Positions 39,297-50,277 of a stretch of DNA of 64,000 nucleotides are shown piece after piece (position 1 is the first letter of the stretch; each line of letters opens with the position of its first letter). Under the pieces are notes generated by a model that saw only the letters and a list, made by a program, of their open reading frames with translations, had not been told where the DNA came from and did not search any database. The DNA is taken from NCBI RefSeq assembly GCF_005519465.1, contig NZ_CP027858.1, positions 4,712,001-4,776,000 of the forward strand, in the 5' to 3' direction. A program made the position numbers and the translations under genes. The stretch comes from Streptomyces clavuligerus (GTDB lineage Bacteria; Actinomycetota; Actinomycetes; Streptomycetales; Streptomycetaceae).

Positions 39297-42200
39297 TCAC
39301 CAGCGTGACGAGAGAGGTGCGAGAGTTGCAGAGTGATTTTTGGTGACCCAGAGGGCTATGCGGGTGCGGGAACGGATGTTGAGCTTGTCGCGGATGTGAT
39401 TGAGATGGGTGGCGACGGTGCTCGGGGAGAGCCGGAGCCGGACCGCGATCTCCCGGTTGGTCAGCCCCTCCGCGAGCAGCAGGGCGACCTCCGTCTCCCG
39501 ACCGGTGAGACCGCCCTCAAGAGCCCCGGGAAGGTCGGCCGAGGACCGGGAGTCAACCCCGAACGGAACGGCCGCAGACAAGGAAGCGGAACCGCCGCTC
39601 GGGCCCGGGGCGGAACCGTCGGCCAGCGCATACGCACACAGCCGCGGCCAGCGCGGCCCCCGGCCCGCGGCACGGGCCCGCTCCCGTGCCGCGGGCAGCA
39701 GCGCCGCCTCCGCGCGGGCCGCCGCGCCGGCGGTCCGCCGCCGCCAGGGGGCGTCCGCCTCGGCGCCCAGCCGTCCGCGCACCGCCGACGCGGCGGCGAA
39801 GAGCCGTAACGCCCGGTGTGCCGCGCCCTGTTCCACGGCGGTCGCCGCCAGCCCCTCCAGGGCGTACAGGGCCTCCCGGTCCGGCTCCCCGGCGTGTCGC
39901 AGAGACTCGGCGAACAGCTCCCGAGCCCCTTCCGGATCGTTCAGTTCCAGCCGGATCGCCCCGGCTGTGCGGAGCGCCGCCGACCGTCCGTGGCGGAAGG
40001 GCTGAGGGCGCAGTACCGGAAGACAGCGGACGATCCATGCCTCCGCCTCGGCAGCGGCGCCGGTGTGCAGCAGCGCCCAGGCGAGGCGCTGTTCGCACCG
40101 GGCCGTGTCGACGGGGCGGCCGAGCGCGGCGACGAGGGCCAGGCACTCGGTCAGATCGGTGACGGCCTCGGCGGGGGCCCCCGCGTGGGACCGGACCTCC
40201 GCCCGCGCGTCCAGGGCGTTGGCGAGCAGCGCCGGGTCACCGCCGGCGCGCGCCGCCGCCACCGCGCGCGCGGCGAGGCGGAACGCGGTCGCGGGGTCTC
40301 CGGCCCGGTGGAGGGCCCGGGCGGCGAGGGCCGTCGCCGCGCTGTCGTCACCTTCGTGACCGCCGTGGCTCCGGTGTGAGGCGTGCGGTGCGAGCAGCCC
40401 GGCGTCGGCCAGCAGGGCGTACGCGGCGGCGGGCTCCTCCTGCCGGAAGCGCGTCCGGGCCAGCTCCAGCGCGAGCCGCGGTGACGGAGTGCCGTTCCGG
40501 GTGACGGTGTACGCGACGGCGGCGGCCAGATTCTTCCGTTCGTGGTCCCAGGGGGCGGGGGTGTGGTCGGGGAAGGTGCGCCGCCGGGGCCCCGGGGCGG
40601 CCGGTACGGTGCCCCGTTCCCCTGGCCTCGCCGGTCCGCTCCCGGTGCCTTCGGTGCTCCCGGTGGTCCCGATGCGTGTGGTGTCCGCCGGGTCCGCCGC
40701 GCACGGGGCGTCCGCCGTCCCTGCCGTCCCTGCCGTCCCCGCAGGGTTCACTGTCCCTGCCGGGTCCTCGGCGGTCACCAGCCGGGTCAGCCGCTCGACG
40801 GCCCGGCGCCAGGTGTCGTGCAGTTCGCCGGACGCGGTGAGCCGGGCCAGGCCGTACGCCCGGACGGTGCCGAGCTGGCGGAACCGGGCGCGCTCGTGGC
40901 CGCCGGGCCCGGGGACCCGGACGACGAGGGACTTCGCCTCCAGCGCGCACAGGGTCCGCAGCACCTCCGCACGGCTGTCCGCCGCGCAGACGGCGGCGAC
41001 CGCGTCCGCGTCGAAGCCGCCCGGCAGGACGGAGAGCTTCCGCAGCACCTCCCGCTCCCGGGGCGTGAGCAGCCGATGGCTCCAGTCGATCGCGGCGGAC
41101 AGGTCGCGGTGGCGCCCCGGGCCGGATCTGCTGCCGTCGGAGAGCAGGGTCAGACCCTCGTCGAGCCCGGCCAGGATCTCGCCCGGCGGCAGGACGGCGG
41201 CGCGGCGGGCGGCCAGTTCGATGGCGAGCGGCAGTCCGTCGAGCCGACGGCAGATCTCGGCGATCACGGCCAGGTCCCGCCGCGCGCCGCCGTGCGGGCT
41301 CCCGTCCCGGCTTCCGTCCCCGCTCCCGCGCGGGTACACCGCCGCTCCCGCGCCGGGGACCGCGCCGGGGACCGTGGCGGCGGCGCGTTCCATGAACAGC
41401 CGTACGGCGTCGGACGGCCGACCGGGCCCGGCGGGCAGGAGGGGCAGCTCGTCCAGCCGGAACACCACTTCGCCTGGGACCCGCAGCCCCTCGCGGCTGG
41501 TGGCGAGAATGCGCAGCCGGGGGCAGCGGCCCAGCAGCTCCGCCGCCAGCCGGGCGCAGGCGTCGGCCAGGTGCTCGCAGTTGTCGAGGACGAGGAGGAG
41601 CCGGTGGCCGTCGAGGGCGCGGGCGAGGGGGCCGACCCCGCCGGGTCCGCCCGGGACGGTCGCGGCGCCGCCGAGCGCGGCGGCCACGGCGCGGGACAGC
41701 CCGTCGGCCCCGACGGGCCCGGTGGGCGGGGCCAGTTCGGCCAGCCGGGTGGGTCCCCGGCGCGCCGCGGCGTACTCCAGGGCGAGCCGGGTCTTGCCGA
41801 CGCCGCCGGGGCCGGTGACCGTCACCAGCCGGGAGGTCCGCAGCAGGGTGCGCAGCCGGTCGAGTTCGCGGCGGCGGCCGACGAACGGGTCCAGGGGGCG
41901 CGGAGGTTCGCTCCCGGGAGGGGCGTCCCGGGTGCCACCGGAGCGGTCGCCGGAGGCTCCGCCGGGTCCGGGGAGGATCGTCTCCCCGCCGGAGGGGGCA
42001 TGCGGGGGGCGGGTGTCGGCGGGCCCCCGGGGCGTGCCGGTCCGGACGGCCGGAGCGGTGCCGTCCGCTCTGCCCCGGACGGCGGCGGGGTGCCGCTCGG
42101 CCCCGGAGCGGCCGTGCCCCGCGGTACGGTCCGCGGCGGTGACAGCGGCGGTGCCGGTGACAGCGGTGGTGACGCCCTTGGCGGCGGGGGCGTTGACAGG

Positions 42201-42338
42201 GGTGGTGGTCCGGCGGCGGAAGGCCCGCTGTCGGCAGACACCGGAGCAGTACCGGGCCGGCCGGCCCCCGCGGCTGCCCCGGCCCGGCAGACCGGTCCCG
42301 CATATCTCGCACCTTCGGTCGACCCTCATCCGCCGCAT
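39297..42338 (-). CDS. Large ATP-binding LuxR-family regulator with N-terminal zinc finger
   Basis: 1013 residues. A four-Cys treble-clef-like finger at the start (CEICGTGLP, YCSGVCRQ) is followed by a disordered Pro/Thr-rich linker to about 155. The NTPase module has Walker A TGPGGVGKTRLALE (about 182) and LLVLDNCEHL (Walker B). Winged-helix and TPR-like helices fill the middle. The C-terminal LuxR helix-turn-helix is LTGRETEVALLLAEGLTNRE to SPSTVATHL (about 945-995). Such STAND regulators often control secondary metabolism or export. ATG 42329 (MRVDRR) is an alternative start. An exporter gene lies upstream. Confidence 0.88.
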   Translation of the reverse strand: MRRMRVDRRCEICGTGLPGRGSRGGRPARYCSGVCRQRAFRRRTTTPVNAPAAKGVTTAVTGTAAVTAADRTAGHGRSGAERHPAAVRGRADGTAPAVRTGTPRGPADTRPPHAPSGGETILPGPGGASGDRSGGTRDAPPGSEPPRPLDPFVGRRRELDRLRTLLRTSRLVTVTGPGGVGKTRLALEYAAARRGPTRLAELAPPTGPVGADGLSRAVAAALGGAATVPGGPGGVGPLARALDGHRLLLVLDNCEHLADACARLAAELLGRCPRLRILATSREGLRVPGEVVFRLDELPLLPAGPGRPSDAVRLFMERAAATVPGAVPGAGAAVYPRGSGDGSRDGSPHGGARRDLAVIAEICRRLDGLPLAIELAARRAAVLPPGEILAGLDEGLTLLSDGSRSGPGRHRDLSAAIDWSHRLLTPREREVLRKLSVLPGGFDADAVAAVCAADSRAEVLRTLCALEAKSLVVRVPGPGGHERARFRQLGTVRAYGLARLTASGELHDTWRRAVERLTRLVTAEDPAGTVNPAGTAGTAGTADAPCAADPADTTRIGTTGSTEGTGSGPARPGERGTVPAAPGPRRRTFPDHTPAPWDHERKNLAAAVAYTVTRNGTPSPRLALELARTRFRQEEPAAAYALLADAGLLAPHASHRSHGGHEGDDSAATALAARALHRAGDPATAFRLAARAVAAARAGGDPALLANALDARAEVRSHAGAPAEAVTDLTECLALVAALGRPVDTARCEQRLAWALLHTGAAAEAEAWIVRCLPVLRPQPFRHGRSAALRTAGAIRLELNDPEGARELFAESLRHAGEPDREALYALEGLAATAVEQGAAHRALRLFAAASAVRGRLGAEADAPWRRRTAGAAARAEAALLPAARERARAAGRGPRWPRLCAYALADGSAPGPSGGSASLSAAVPFGVDSRSSADLPGALEGGLTGRETEVALLLAEGLTNREIAVRLRLSPSTVATHLNHIRDKLNIRSRTRIALWVTKNHSATLAPLSSRW

Positions 42339-42541
42339 CCTGGCGGAGCCCGCTGTGGAGAACCACAGAGACTCATGTGGGTCTCATGAGAGATTCCTGT
42401 GCCGTGGCGGCGCCGGTGGGCCGACGGACGACGGTACGGAGGGACGGCGCGACGGCGTGCGGTGGCCGCGCGGACGGCCGTCCCACCCGGTCCGGAGCAC
42501 GTCCCCGCCCCTTCCTCCCCACCCCTTTTCCTCTTTTCCTC

Positions 42542-42573
42542 CCTGACCGGGCCGGACGCCCGGCCCGGTCAGG
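42542..42573 (-). terminator. Hairpin between exporter and regulator genes
   Basis: Perfect 13-bp stem (CCTGACCGGGCCG with 42561-42573), 6-nt loop, about 140 bp beyond the exporter stop. The surrounding 374-bp gap (42339-42712) is otherwise GC-rich without a supported gene. Confidence 0.65.
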
Positions 42574-42712
42574 CCCGGGGACTCCCGCCCGGAACGGCCC
42601 GGACGCCGCCCGGACCGCGCGGTCGACTCCGCCCCGGCCGCCGTGCCCGGCCCGGCATGTCCCGGGCCGGGGCGTGCCGGGCCGGACGCCCCGGCGGCCG
42701 GGGCCCTCGGGG

Positions 42713-44161
42713 TCAGGGCCCCTGCGTCCGGGCGTGTTCCGGCGCCCCCCGCTGTTCGGGGCGGTCGAGGCGGTCGGCGCACCGCAGCGCCGTGCCCATG
42801 GCCCACCGTCCGCTCGTCACCGCGCCCACCACCAGGATGACCAGCCCGGCGGTGGCGATGATCCACCAGGCCGGGCGGCTGGCGGCCACGAAGGCCGCCG
42901 CGTAGCCGGGGCCGTGCGCGCCGACGGTGACGCCCGCCGCGAGCACCGTGCCGATCACGGCGACGCCGAGGGTCTGGCCGATCTGGCGGCTGGTGGAGGC
43001 GACGGCGGCGGCCACGCCCGCCTGGGCGCGCGGCATCCCGGAGACCGCCGTATTGGTGATGGGCGTGTTCACCAGGCCGAAGCCGATACCGAAGAGCGCG
43101 AAGCCGAGGAAGAGCAGCGCGTTCGAGGTCTCGGCCTCGAACGCGGCGAACAGCACCCCGCACGCCCCCATCGTGGTCCCCGCGATCAGCAGGGGCAGCC
43201 GCGGCCCCCGGCTGCCCACCAGCCGCCCCGACAGCGGGGAGCAGATCAGGGTGAGTCCCGCCATGGGGAGCATGTAGAGCCCGGCGTGGAGGGCCGTGTA
43301 CCCCCGCACGTCCTGGAGGTAGAGGGTGTTCAGGAAGAGGAAGCCGCCGAGCGAGGCGAAGGCGCACACGGCGATGACGGTGGCCCCGCTGAACGGGGCG
43401 CTGCGGAAGAAGCGCAGGTCGATCAGGGGTTCCCGGCGCCGGGGCTCGTAGTACAGGACCCCGGCGAGGGCGAGGACCGCGATCCCCGCGAAGACGGCGT
43501 CGGTCTCGATGATCGCGTAGGTGAGCGAGCCGAGCAGGGCGATGATCAGCACCTGTCCCACCGGGTCGGGCCGCCGGGGCCGGGGCGCGCGGGACTCCGG
43601 CACATAGCGCAGGGTCAGCAGCAGGGCGGCGATGCCCACCGGCAGATTGACCCAGAAGATCGAGCGCCAGCCGACGGTGTCCACCAGCAGGCCGCCGACC
43701 AGGGGCCCGGCGGCCATGGAGATGCCCACGACCCCGCCCCAGACCCCGATGGCACGGGCCCGCTCGGCCGGGTCGGTGAAGGTGTTGGTGATGATCGACA
43801 TGGCGACGGGGTTGAGCATCGAGCCGCCGACCGCCTGGACCATGCGGAACACGACCAGCGTCTCCAGGCTGGGCGCGAGCGAGCAGAGCAGTGAGCCGAG
43901 GGTGAAGAGGGCCAGTCCGGCGACGAAGACCCTGCGCCGTCCGATCCGGTCGGCCGTGGAGCCGGAGAGCATCAGCAGCGAGGCCAGGACCAGGGTGTAG
44001 GCGTCGATCGTCCACTGGAGCCCGGTGACCGAGGCGTTCAGCTCCCTGCCGATGGAGGGCAGCGCCACATTCAGAATGGTGTTGTCGAGACTGACGATCA
44101 GCAGACTCATACAGCAGATCGCCAGCACCAGAAGCCGCCGTCGGGAAGTCAGCTCGGGCAT
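42713..44161 (-). CDS. MFS drug exporter, DHA2 (14-TM) family
   Basis: 482-residue integral membrane antiporter. It begins LVLAICCMSLLIVSLDNTIL with the family's LDNTILNVALP motif D1, motif A as GSTADRIGRRRVF, and motif C-like GVVGISMAAGPLVGG. Fourteen hydrophobic segments can be counted, and the tail is short and polar. DHA2 exporters remove drugs or endogenous antibiotics. The promoter region contains an A/T-rich palindrome-like site directly upstream of the start. Regulated possibly by that site or by the adjacent LuxR-type protein. Confidence 0.92.
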   Translation of the reverse strand: MPELTSRRRLLVLAICCMSLLIVSLDNTILNVALPSIGRELNASVTGLQWTIDAYTLVLASLLMLSGSTADRIGRRRVFVAGLALFTLGSLLCSLAPSLETLVVFRMVQAVGGSMLNPVAMSIITNTFTDPAERARAIGVWGGVVGISMAAGPLVGGLLVDTVGWRSIFWVNLPVGIAALLLTLRYVPESRAPRPRRPDPVGQVLIIALLGSLTYAIIETDAVFAGIAVLALAGVLYYEPRRREPLIDLRFFRSAPFSGATVIAVCAFASLGGFLFLNTLYLQDVRGYTALHAGLYMLPMAGLTLICSPLSGRLVGSRGPRLPLLIAGTTMGACGVLFAAFEAETSNALLFLGFALFGIGFGLVNTPITNTAVSGMPRAQAGVAAAVASTSRQIGQTLGVAVIGTVLAAGVTVGAHGPGYAAAFVAASRPAWWIIATAGLVILVVGAVTSGRWAMGTALRCADRLDRPEQRGAPEHARTQGP

Positions 44162-44169
44162 GCTGTCGA

Positions 44170-44184
44170 TAGTACGACTAACTA
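44170..44184 (-). promoter_or_regulatory. A/T-rich operator-like site at the exporter start
   Basis: TAGTACGACTAACTA (TAGTTAGTCGTACTA on the gene strand), with TAGT/ACTA at the ends, 9 bp before the exporter ATG and 46 bp before dus. It stands out in this GC-rich genome and may be a TetR/MarR operator or a -10 region. Confidence 0.5.
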
Positions 44185-44230
44185 ATCACATGTGCCCGGT
44201 GAAGCGCGGACCATACGCGACAATGGACGG

Positions 44231-45484
44231 ATGACCACGCTCGCCCCCGTTCCGACGCCCGCGCCGACCGCCGCCCCGGCGGCCGGGTCGCCGACCCCGG
44301 CGCCGGCCGTGCCCGCGCTGGCCATCGGACCCCACACCGTGTCGCCCCCGGTGGTGCTCGCCCCCATGGCCGGGATCACCAACGCGCCCTTCCGGACCCT
44401 GTGCCGGGAGTTCGCCGAGGGCTCCCGGGCGTTCGGGGGACGGCCCCCGGTGCGTGGCGCCTCGGGTGGCAAGGGGCTGTTCGTCAGCGAGATGATCACC
44501 ACCCGCGCCCTGGTCGAGCGCAATGAGAAGACCATGCAGCTGATCCACTTCGACGCGAGCGAGACACCGCGGTCGATCCAGCTCTACGGGGTGGACCCGG
44601 TCACCGTCGGCAAGGCGGTGCGGATGATCGTGGACGAGGGCCTGGCCGACCACATCGACCTCAACTTCGGCTGCCCGGTCCCCAAGGTCACCCGCAAGGG
44701 CGGCGGCTCGGCGCTCCCCTACAAGCGCCCCCTGCTGCGGGCGATCCTGCGCGAGGCGGTGTCGAACGCCGGGCAGCTCCCGGTCACGATGAAGATGCGC
44801 AAGGGCATCGACGACGACCACCTCACCTTCCTCGACGCGGGCCGGATCGCGGTCGACGAGGGGGTCACGGCGATCGCCCTGCACGGGCGCACGGCGGCCC
44901 AGCACTACGGCGGCACGGCGGACTGGGAGGCCATCGCCCGGCTGAAGGAGCATGTGCCGGAGATCCCGGTGCTGGGCAACGGGGACATCTGGTCGGCGGA
45001 GGACGCGCTGCGGATGGTGCGCGAGACGGGCTGCGACGGCGTGGTGGTCGGGCGCGGCTGTCTGGGGCGGCCCTGGCTCTTCGGCGATCTGGTCTCGGCG
45101 TTCGAGGGCGACGGCTCGGCCGCCGCCCCCACCCTGCGGGAGGTCGCCGCCGTGATGCGGCGCCACGCGGAGCTGCTGGGGGAGTGGATCGGCGACGAGG
45201 CGCGCGGAGTGATCGACTTCCGTAAGCATGTGGCCTGGTATCTGAAGGGCTTCTCGGTCGGCTCCGAGATGCGCAAGCGACTGGCGATCACCTCCTCCCT
45301 CGCCGAGCTGGACGAGCAGCTCGCCCTGCTGGACCTGGACCAGCCCTGGCCGCTCGGGGCGGACGGCCCGCGCGGCCGTACCTCGGGCAACAACCGCGTG
45401 GTGCTGCCCGACGGCTGGCTGAAGGACCCCTACGACTGCTCCGCCGTCAGCGCCGACGCCGAACTGGACACCTCGGGCGGCTGA
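44231..45484 (+). CDS. dus: tRNA-dihydrouridine synthase (DusB-like)
   Basis: 417-residue FMN enzyme that reduces uridine in tRNA. TIM-barrel motifs: VVLAPMAGITNAPFRTLC, IQLYGVDP, the catalytic region HIDLNFGCPVPKVTRKGGG with Cys, VTMKMRKG, ALHGRTAAQHY, and PVLGNGDIWSAED. Between CREF (about 70) and SGGKGLFVSEM there is an insertion of about 16 residues (AEGSRAFGGRPPVRGA) that I do not remember from other actinobacterial homologues. The Thr/Pro/Ala-rich first 35 residues are not conserved. ATG 44231 is chosen. Confidence 0.93.
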   Translation: MTTLAPVPTPAPTAAPAAGSPTPAPAVPALAIGPHTVSPPVVLAPMAGITNAPFRTLCREFAEGSRAFGGRPPVRGASGGKGLFVSEMITTRALVERNEKTMQLIHFDASETPRSIQLYGVDPVTVGKAVRMIVDEGLADHIDLNFGCPVPKVTRKGGGSALPYKRPLLRAILREAVSNAGQLPVTMKMRKGIDDDHLTFLDAGRIAVDEGVTAIALHGRTAAQHYGGTADWEAIARLKEHVPEIPVLGNGDIWSAEDALRMVRETGCDGVVVGRGCLGRPWLFGDLVSAFEGDGSAAAPTLREVAAVMRRHAELLGEWIGDEARGVIDFRKHVAWYLKGFSVGSEMRKRLAITSSLAELDEQLALLDLDQPWPLGADGPRGRTSGNNRVVLPDGWLKDPYDCSAVSADAELDTSGG

Positions 45485-45591
45485 GCTACGGCCGCGGTCC
45501 CGGGTGCGGGCCCTCCGTCCATACGTGATTCTCGCCACCCTTGATAGAGGTCTCGCTCAGATGAGCACTTTGTGAGGGGCGGCATCTTTCT

Positions 45592-45620
45592 GAAGGGGTG
45601 GCACCCAGTGCCACCCCTTC
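45592..45620 (+). terminator. Terminator after dus
   Basis: Perfect 12-bp stem (GAAGGGGTGGCA with 45609-45620) and 5-nt loop CCCAG, 107 bp after the dus stop. Confidence 0.75.
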
Positions 45621-45799
45621 CGGCTTCACCCTTCCACTTGAACGGCACTCTGTGTCAGCTCTACGCGGGCAGCGGGTCGCCTTCCGTGGGGATGGCTTCA
45701 AGGCTTGAACGAAAGCATGCTCCGTCCCTCGATGGAGCCTCACCTTTCGATCCGCTGGCGGACGGGTGGTTGCAGCCGTATGACGACCAAGTGGACGTA

Positions 45800-45826
45800 C
45801 CCAGACGCCTTCGATCTGGGTATGTT
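45800..45826 (+). promoter_or_regulatory. Candidate ppdk promoter/operator
   Basis: Inverted repeat CCCAGA-N9-TCTGGG (45800-45820) is followed at once by TATGTT (45821-45826), a possible -10 hexamer, 45 bp before the ppdk GTG. The repeat would overlap the polymerase site. Rest of the 386-bp dus-ppdk gap shows only the dus terminator and no gene that I can support. Confidence 0.45.
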
Positions 45827-45870
45827 CCTCGCCGTCAGGGCAGCCACCGAGCCTCGAAAGGTCGAGAGCC

Positions 45871-48588
<2,718 letters not shown>

Positions 48589-49139
48589 TCGTCTTCTCGC
48601 CGGGGCGTCCCGCGGTGTCCCGGGACTTCCCGCGGATCTTCCTCCGGGGCTGCCCGTTCCGGCGGTGGTTTCTGTAAAGACCCTGTCGATTTATCGGCTC
48701 GTGGGCCGCGGAAGTGGTACCGAAGTGGCGTCGAAGTACCACCGAAGTGGGTGGGCTGTGAGACCGAACACATCCGGGAACGGGCACGGGCCGCACGTGC
48801 GCCAATTCACACCGTTCGACCCGCTGAACGGGGGCGGGAAGCGGGGGAATATGCAGGGCGGAGCGCGGCCGTAGATCCCCATCCACGGCCGCGCCCCATT
48901 ACCCCAGCCGGACAGGGAGCCGCACCGTCTGTCACCCGCCGCCGGATGTGCGAAGCCCCCCACGGTCTTCGTGCATCCATCGGAGACAGAAGGAACCTGC
49001 CCGACGCCGTACAGCCTTTCGGTTCGCACCCAACCCGGGCGAGACATTTCAACTCTGGCTGAAACCCCGTGGTAACCGGCTGTGATGGGGTGCATACTCG
49101 ATGATCGGGGGCAATTGCGGGTGCAACAGTGGGGGTTCC
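48589..49139. other. 551-bp intergenic region, no gene seen
   Basis: Contains an inverted repeat GTGGTAC-N15-GTACCAC (48714-48720, 48736-48742), overlapped by three CGAAGT direct repeats. No clear terminator follows ppdk. Towards 49080-49140 the sequence becomes less GC-rich and probably holds the promoter of the regulator at 49140. Confidence 0.5.
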
Positions 49140-50177
49140 GTGCTGCGTATCCATTTCACCGGCGACGACCTCGCCAGGGTGCGAATGGCCGTCAAGCCTG
49201 ACGCCTTGTGGGAAACGATTCTCAGTTTTCACCGATTGAGGGAGCGGCGGCGCGCTCAGATGTTCGGCGAATGGCGATCGGAAGCCCGGGCGCGGTTGAA
49301 TGGTGAAACAAGCCTGCTGTCGGCTCTGGTCCCACCGCGCGGCTATTTCCCGGACTTTCTCACTCCGCCCGGAGCCGGTGGCGGGCTGGAAGCCGGACTT
49401 GAGGCGATCCGGGCCACCGCGCCCGAGCGGCTCCGCGCCGAACTGGACCTGGTGTCGGCGGGCCGCAATACCGGCAGCGCCCCCGCCGAGTCCGGCCCGG
49501 ACCGCGGCGGGGAGCGGGCCGGACGGCTCGCCCGGCTCGCCGGAGGGGCCCCCGGGGCGCTGGCCCGGCTCGTCTCCGTGCTCCGCGGCTACCACCGCGC
49601 GGCCGTCGAGCCGTACTGGGGCCATGTCCAGGCCCGGGTGGAGGCCGACCGGGCGGTACGCGGCCGGGCCCTGCTCGACGGAGGCGCGGCGGAACTGCTC
49701 GGCACCCTGCCCCCGGTGCTGCGCTGGCGGGCCCCCGTCCTCGAAGCCGACTACCCCGTCGAGCGCGAACTGCGGCTGGACGGGCGGGGGCTGCTGCTCC
49801 AGCCCTCGTTCTTCTGCCGGGGCACCCCGGTCGTCTACCGGGACGCGACGCTGCCGCCCGTGCTGGTCTACCCCGTCGCCCACACCCCCGACCCGGCCTT
49901 CGGCGAGGGCGCGGGCACGGCCCTCGGCCCCTCCCTCGGCCGCCTCGTGGGCCACACCCGCTCCGCCGTCCTCCAGGCGATCCGCTACGGCTGCACCACC
50001 AGCGAACTGGCCCGCAGGGCCGGGGTCTCGCTCGCGTCCGCCAGCCAGCACGCCGCCGTGCTGCGCGAGGCGGGCCTGGTGCTGACGCTGCGCCACGGGA
50101 ACTCCGTGCTGCACACGCTGACCCCGCTGGGCGCCGCCCTGCTCAGGGGCGGCGCCCCGGCGGAGGTCACGGGGTGA
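49140..50177 (+). CDS. DUF5937-like ArsR-family transcriptional regulator
   Basis: 345 residues. The N-terminal domain begins LRIHFTGDDLARVRMA with the PDALWETILS helix, the pattern of DUF5937 regulators of Streptomyces. The C-terminal winged helix (about 275-335) is SELARRAGVSLASASQHAAV with LTPLGAALL following. No metal-binding Cys cluster is present, so it is not a classical metal sensor. GTG 49140 is taken since conserved sequence starts there; an ATG at 49101 would add 13 Gly/Cys-rich residues. No adjacent target is obvious. Confidence 0.85.
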   Translation: MLRIHFTGDDLARVRMAVKPDALWETILSFHRLRERRRAQMFGEWRSEARARLNGETSLLSALVPPRGYFPDFLTPPGAGGGLEAGLEAIRATAPERLRAELDLVSAGRNTGSAPAESGPDRGGERAGRLARLAGGAPGALARLVSVLRGYHRAAVEPYWGHVQARVEADRAVRGRALLDGGAAELLGTLPPVLRWRAPVLEADYPVERELRLDGRGLLLQPSFFCRGTPVVYRDATLPPVLVYPVAHTPDPAFGEGAGTALGPSLGRLVGHTRSAVLQAIRYGCTTSELARRAGVSLASASQHAAVLREAGLVLTLRHGNSVLHTLTPLGAALLRGGAPAEVTG

Positions 50178-50246
50178 CGGGGCGGCGGACACCACGGGGG
50201 CACGGGGACGCGCGGCAGGGCGCCCCGTGCCCCCGGCCCGTCACCC
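50172..50246. terminator. Bidirectional terminator between convergent genes
   Basis: Inner perfect 13-bp stem CGGGGGCACGGGG (50195-50207 with 50223-50235); outer 9-bp stem GGGTGACGG/CCGTCACCC (50172-50180, 50238-50246), which includes the stop codon of the regulator gene. Serves this gene and the leftward PhoX-like gene. Confidence 0.82.
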
Positions 50247-50277
50247 GCGCGGCCGATCCGCCAGATGGCCCAGGCCG

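Noticed and set aside
40348..42366. Long alternative frame over the LuxR-type regulator
   Set aside because: Arg/Pro-rich translation overlapping a gene with clear Walker and HTH motifs.
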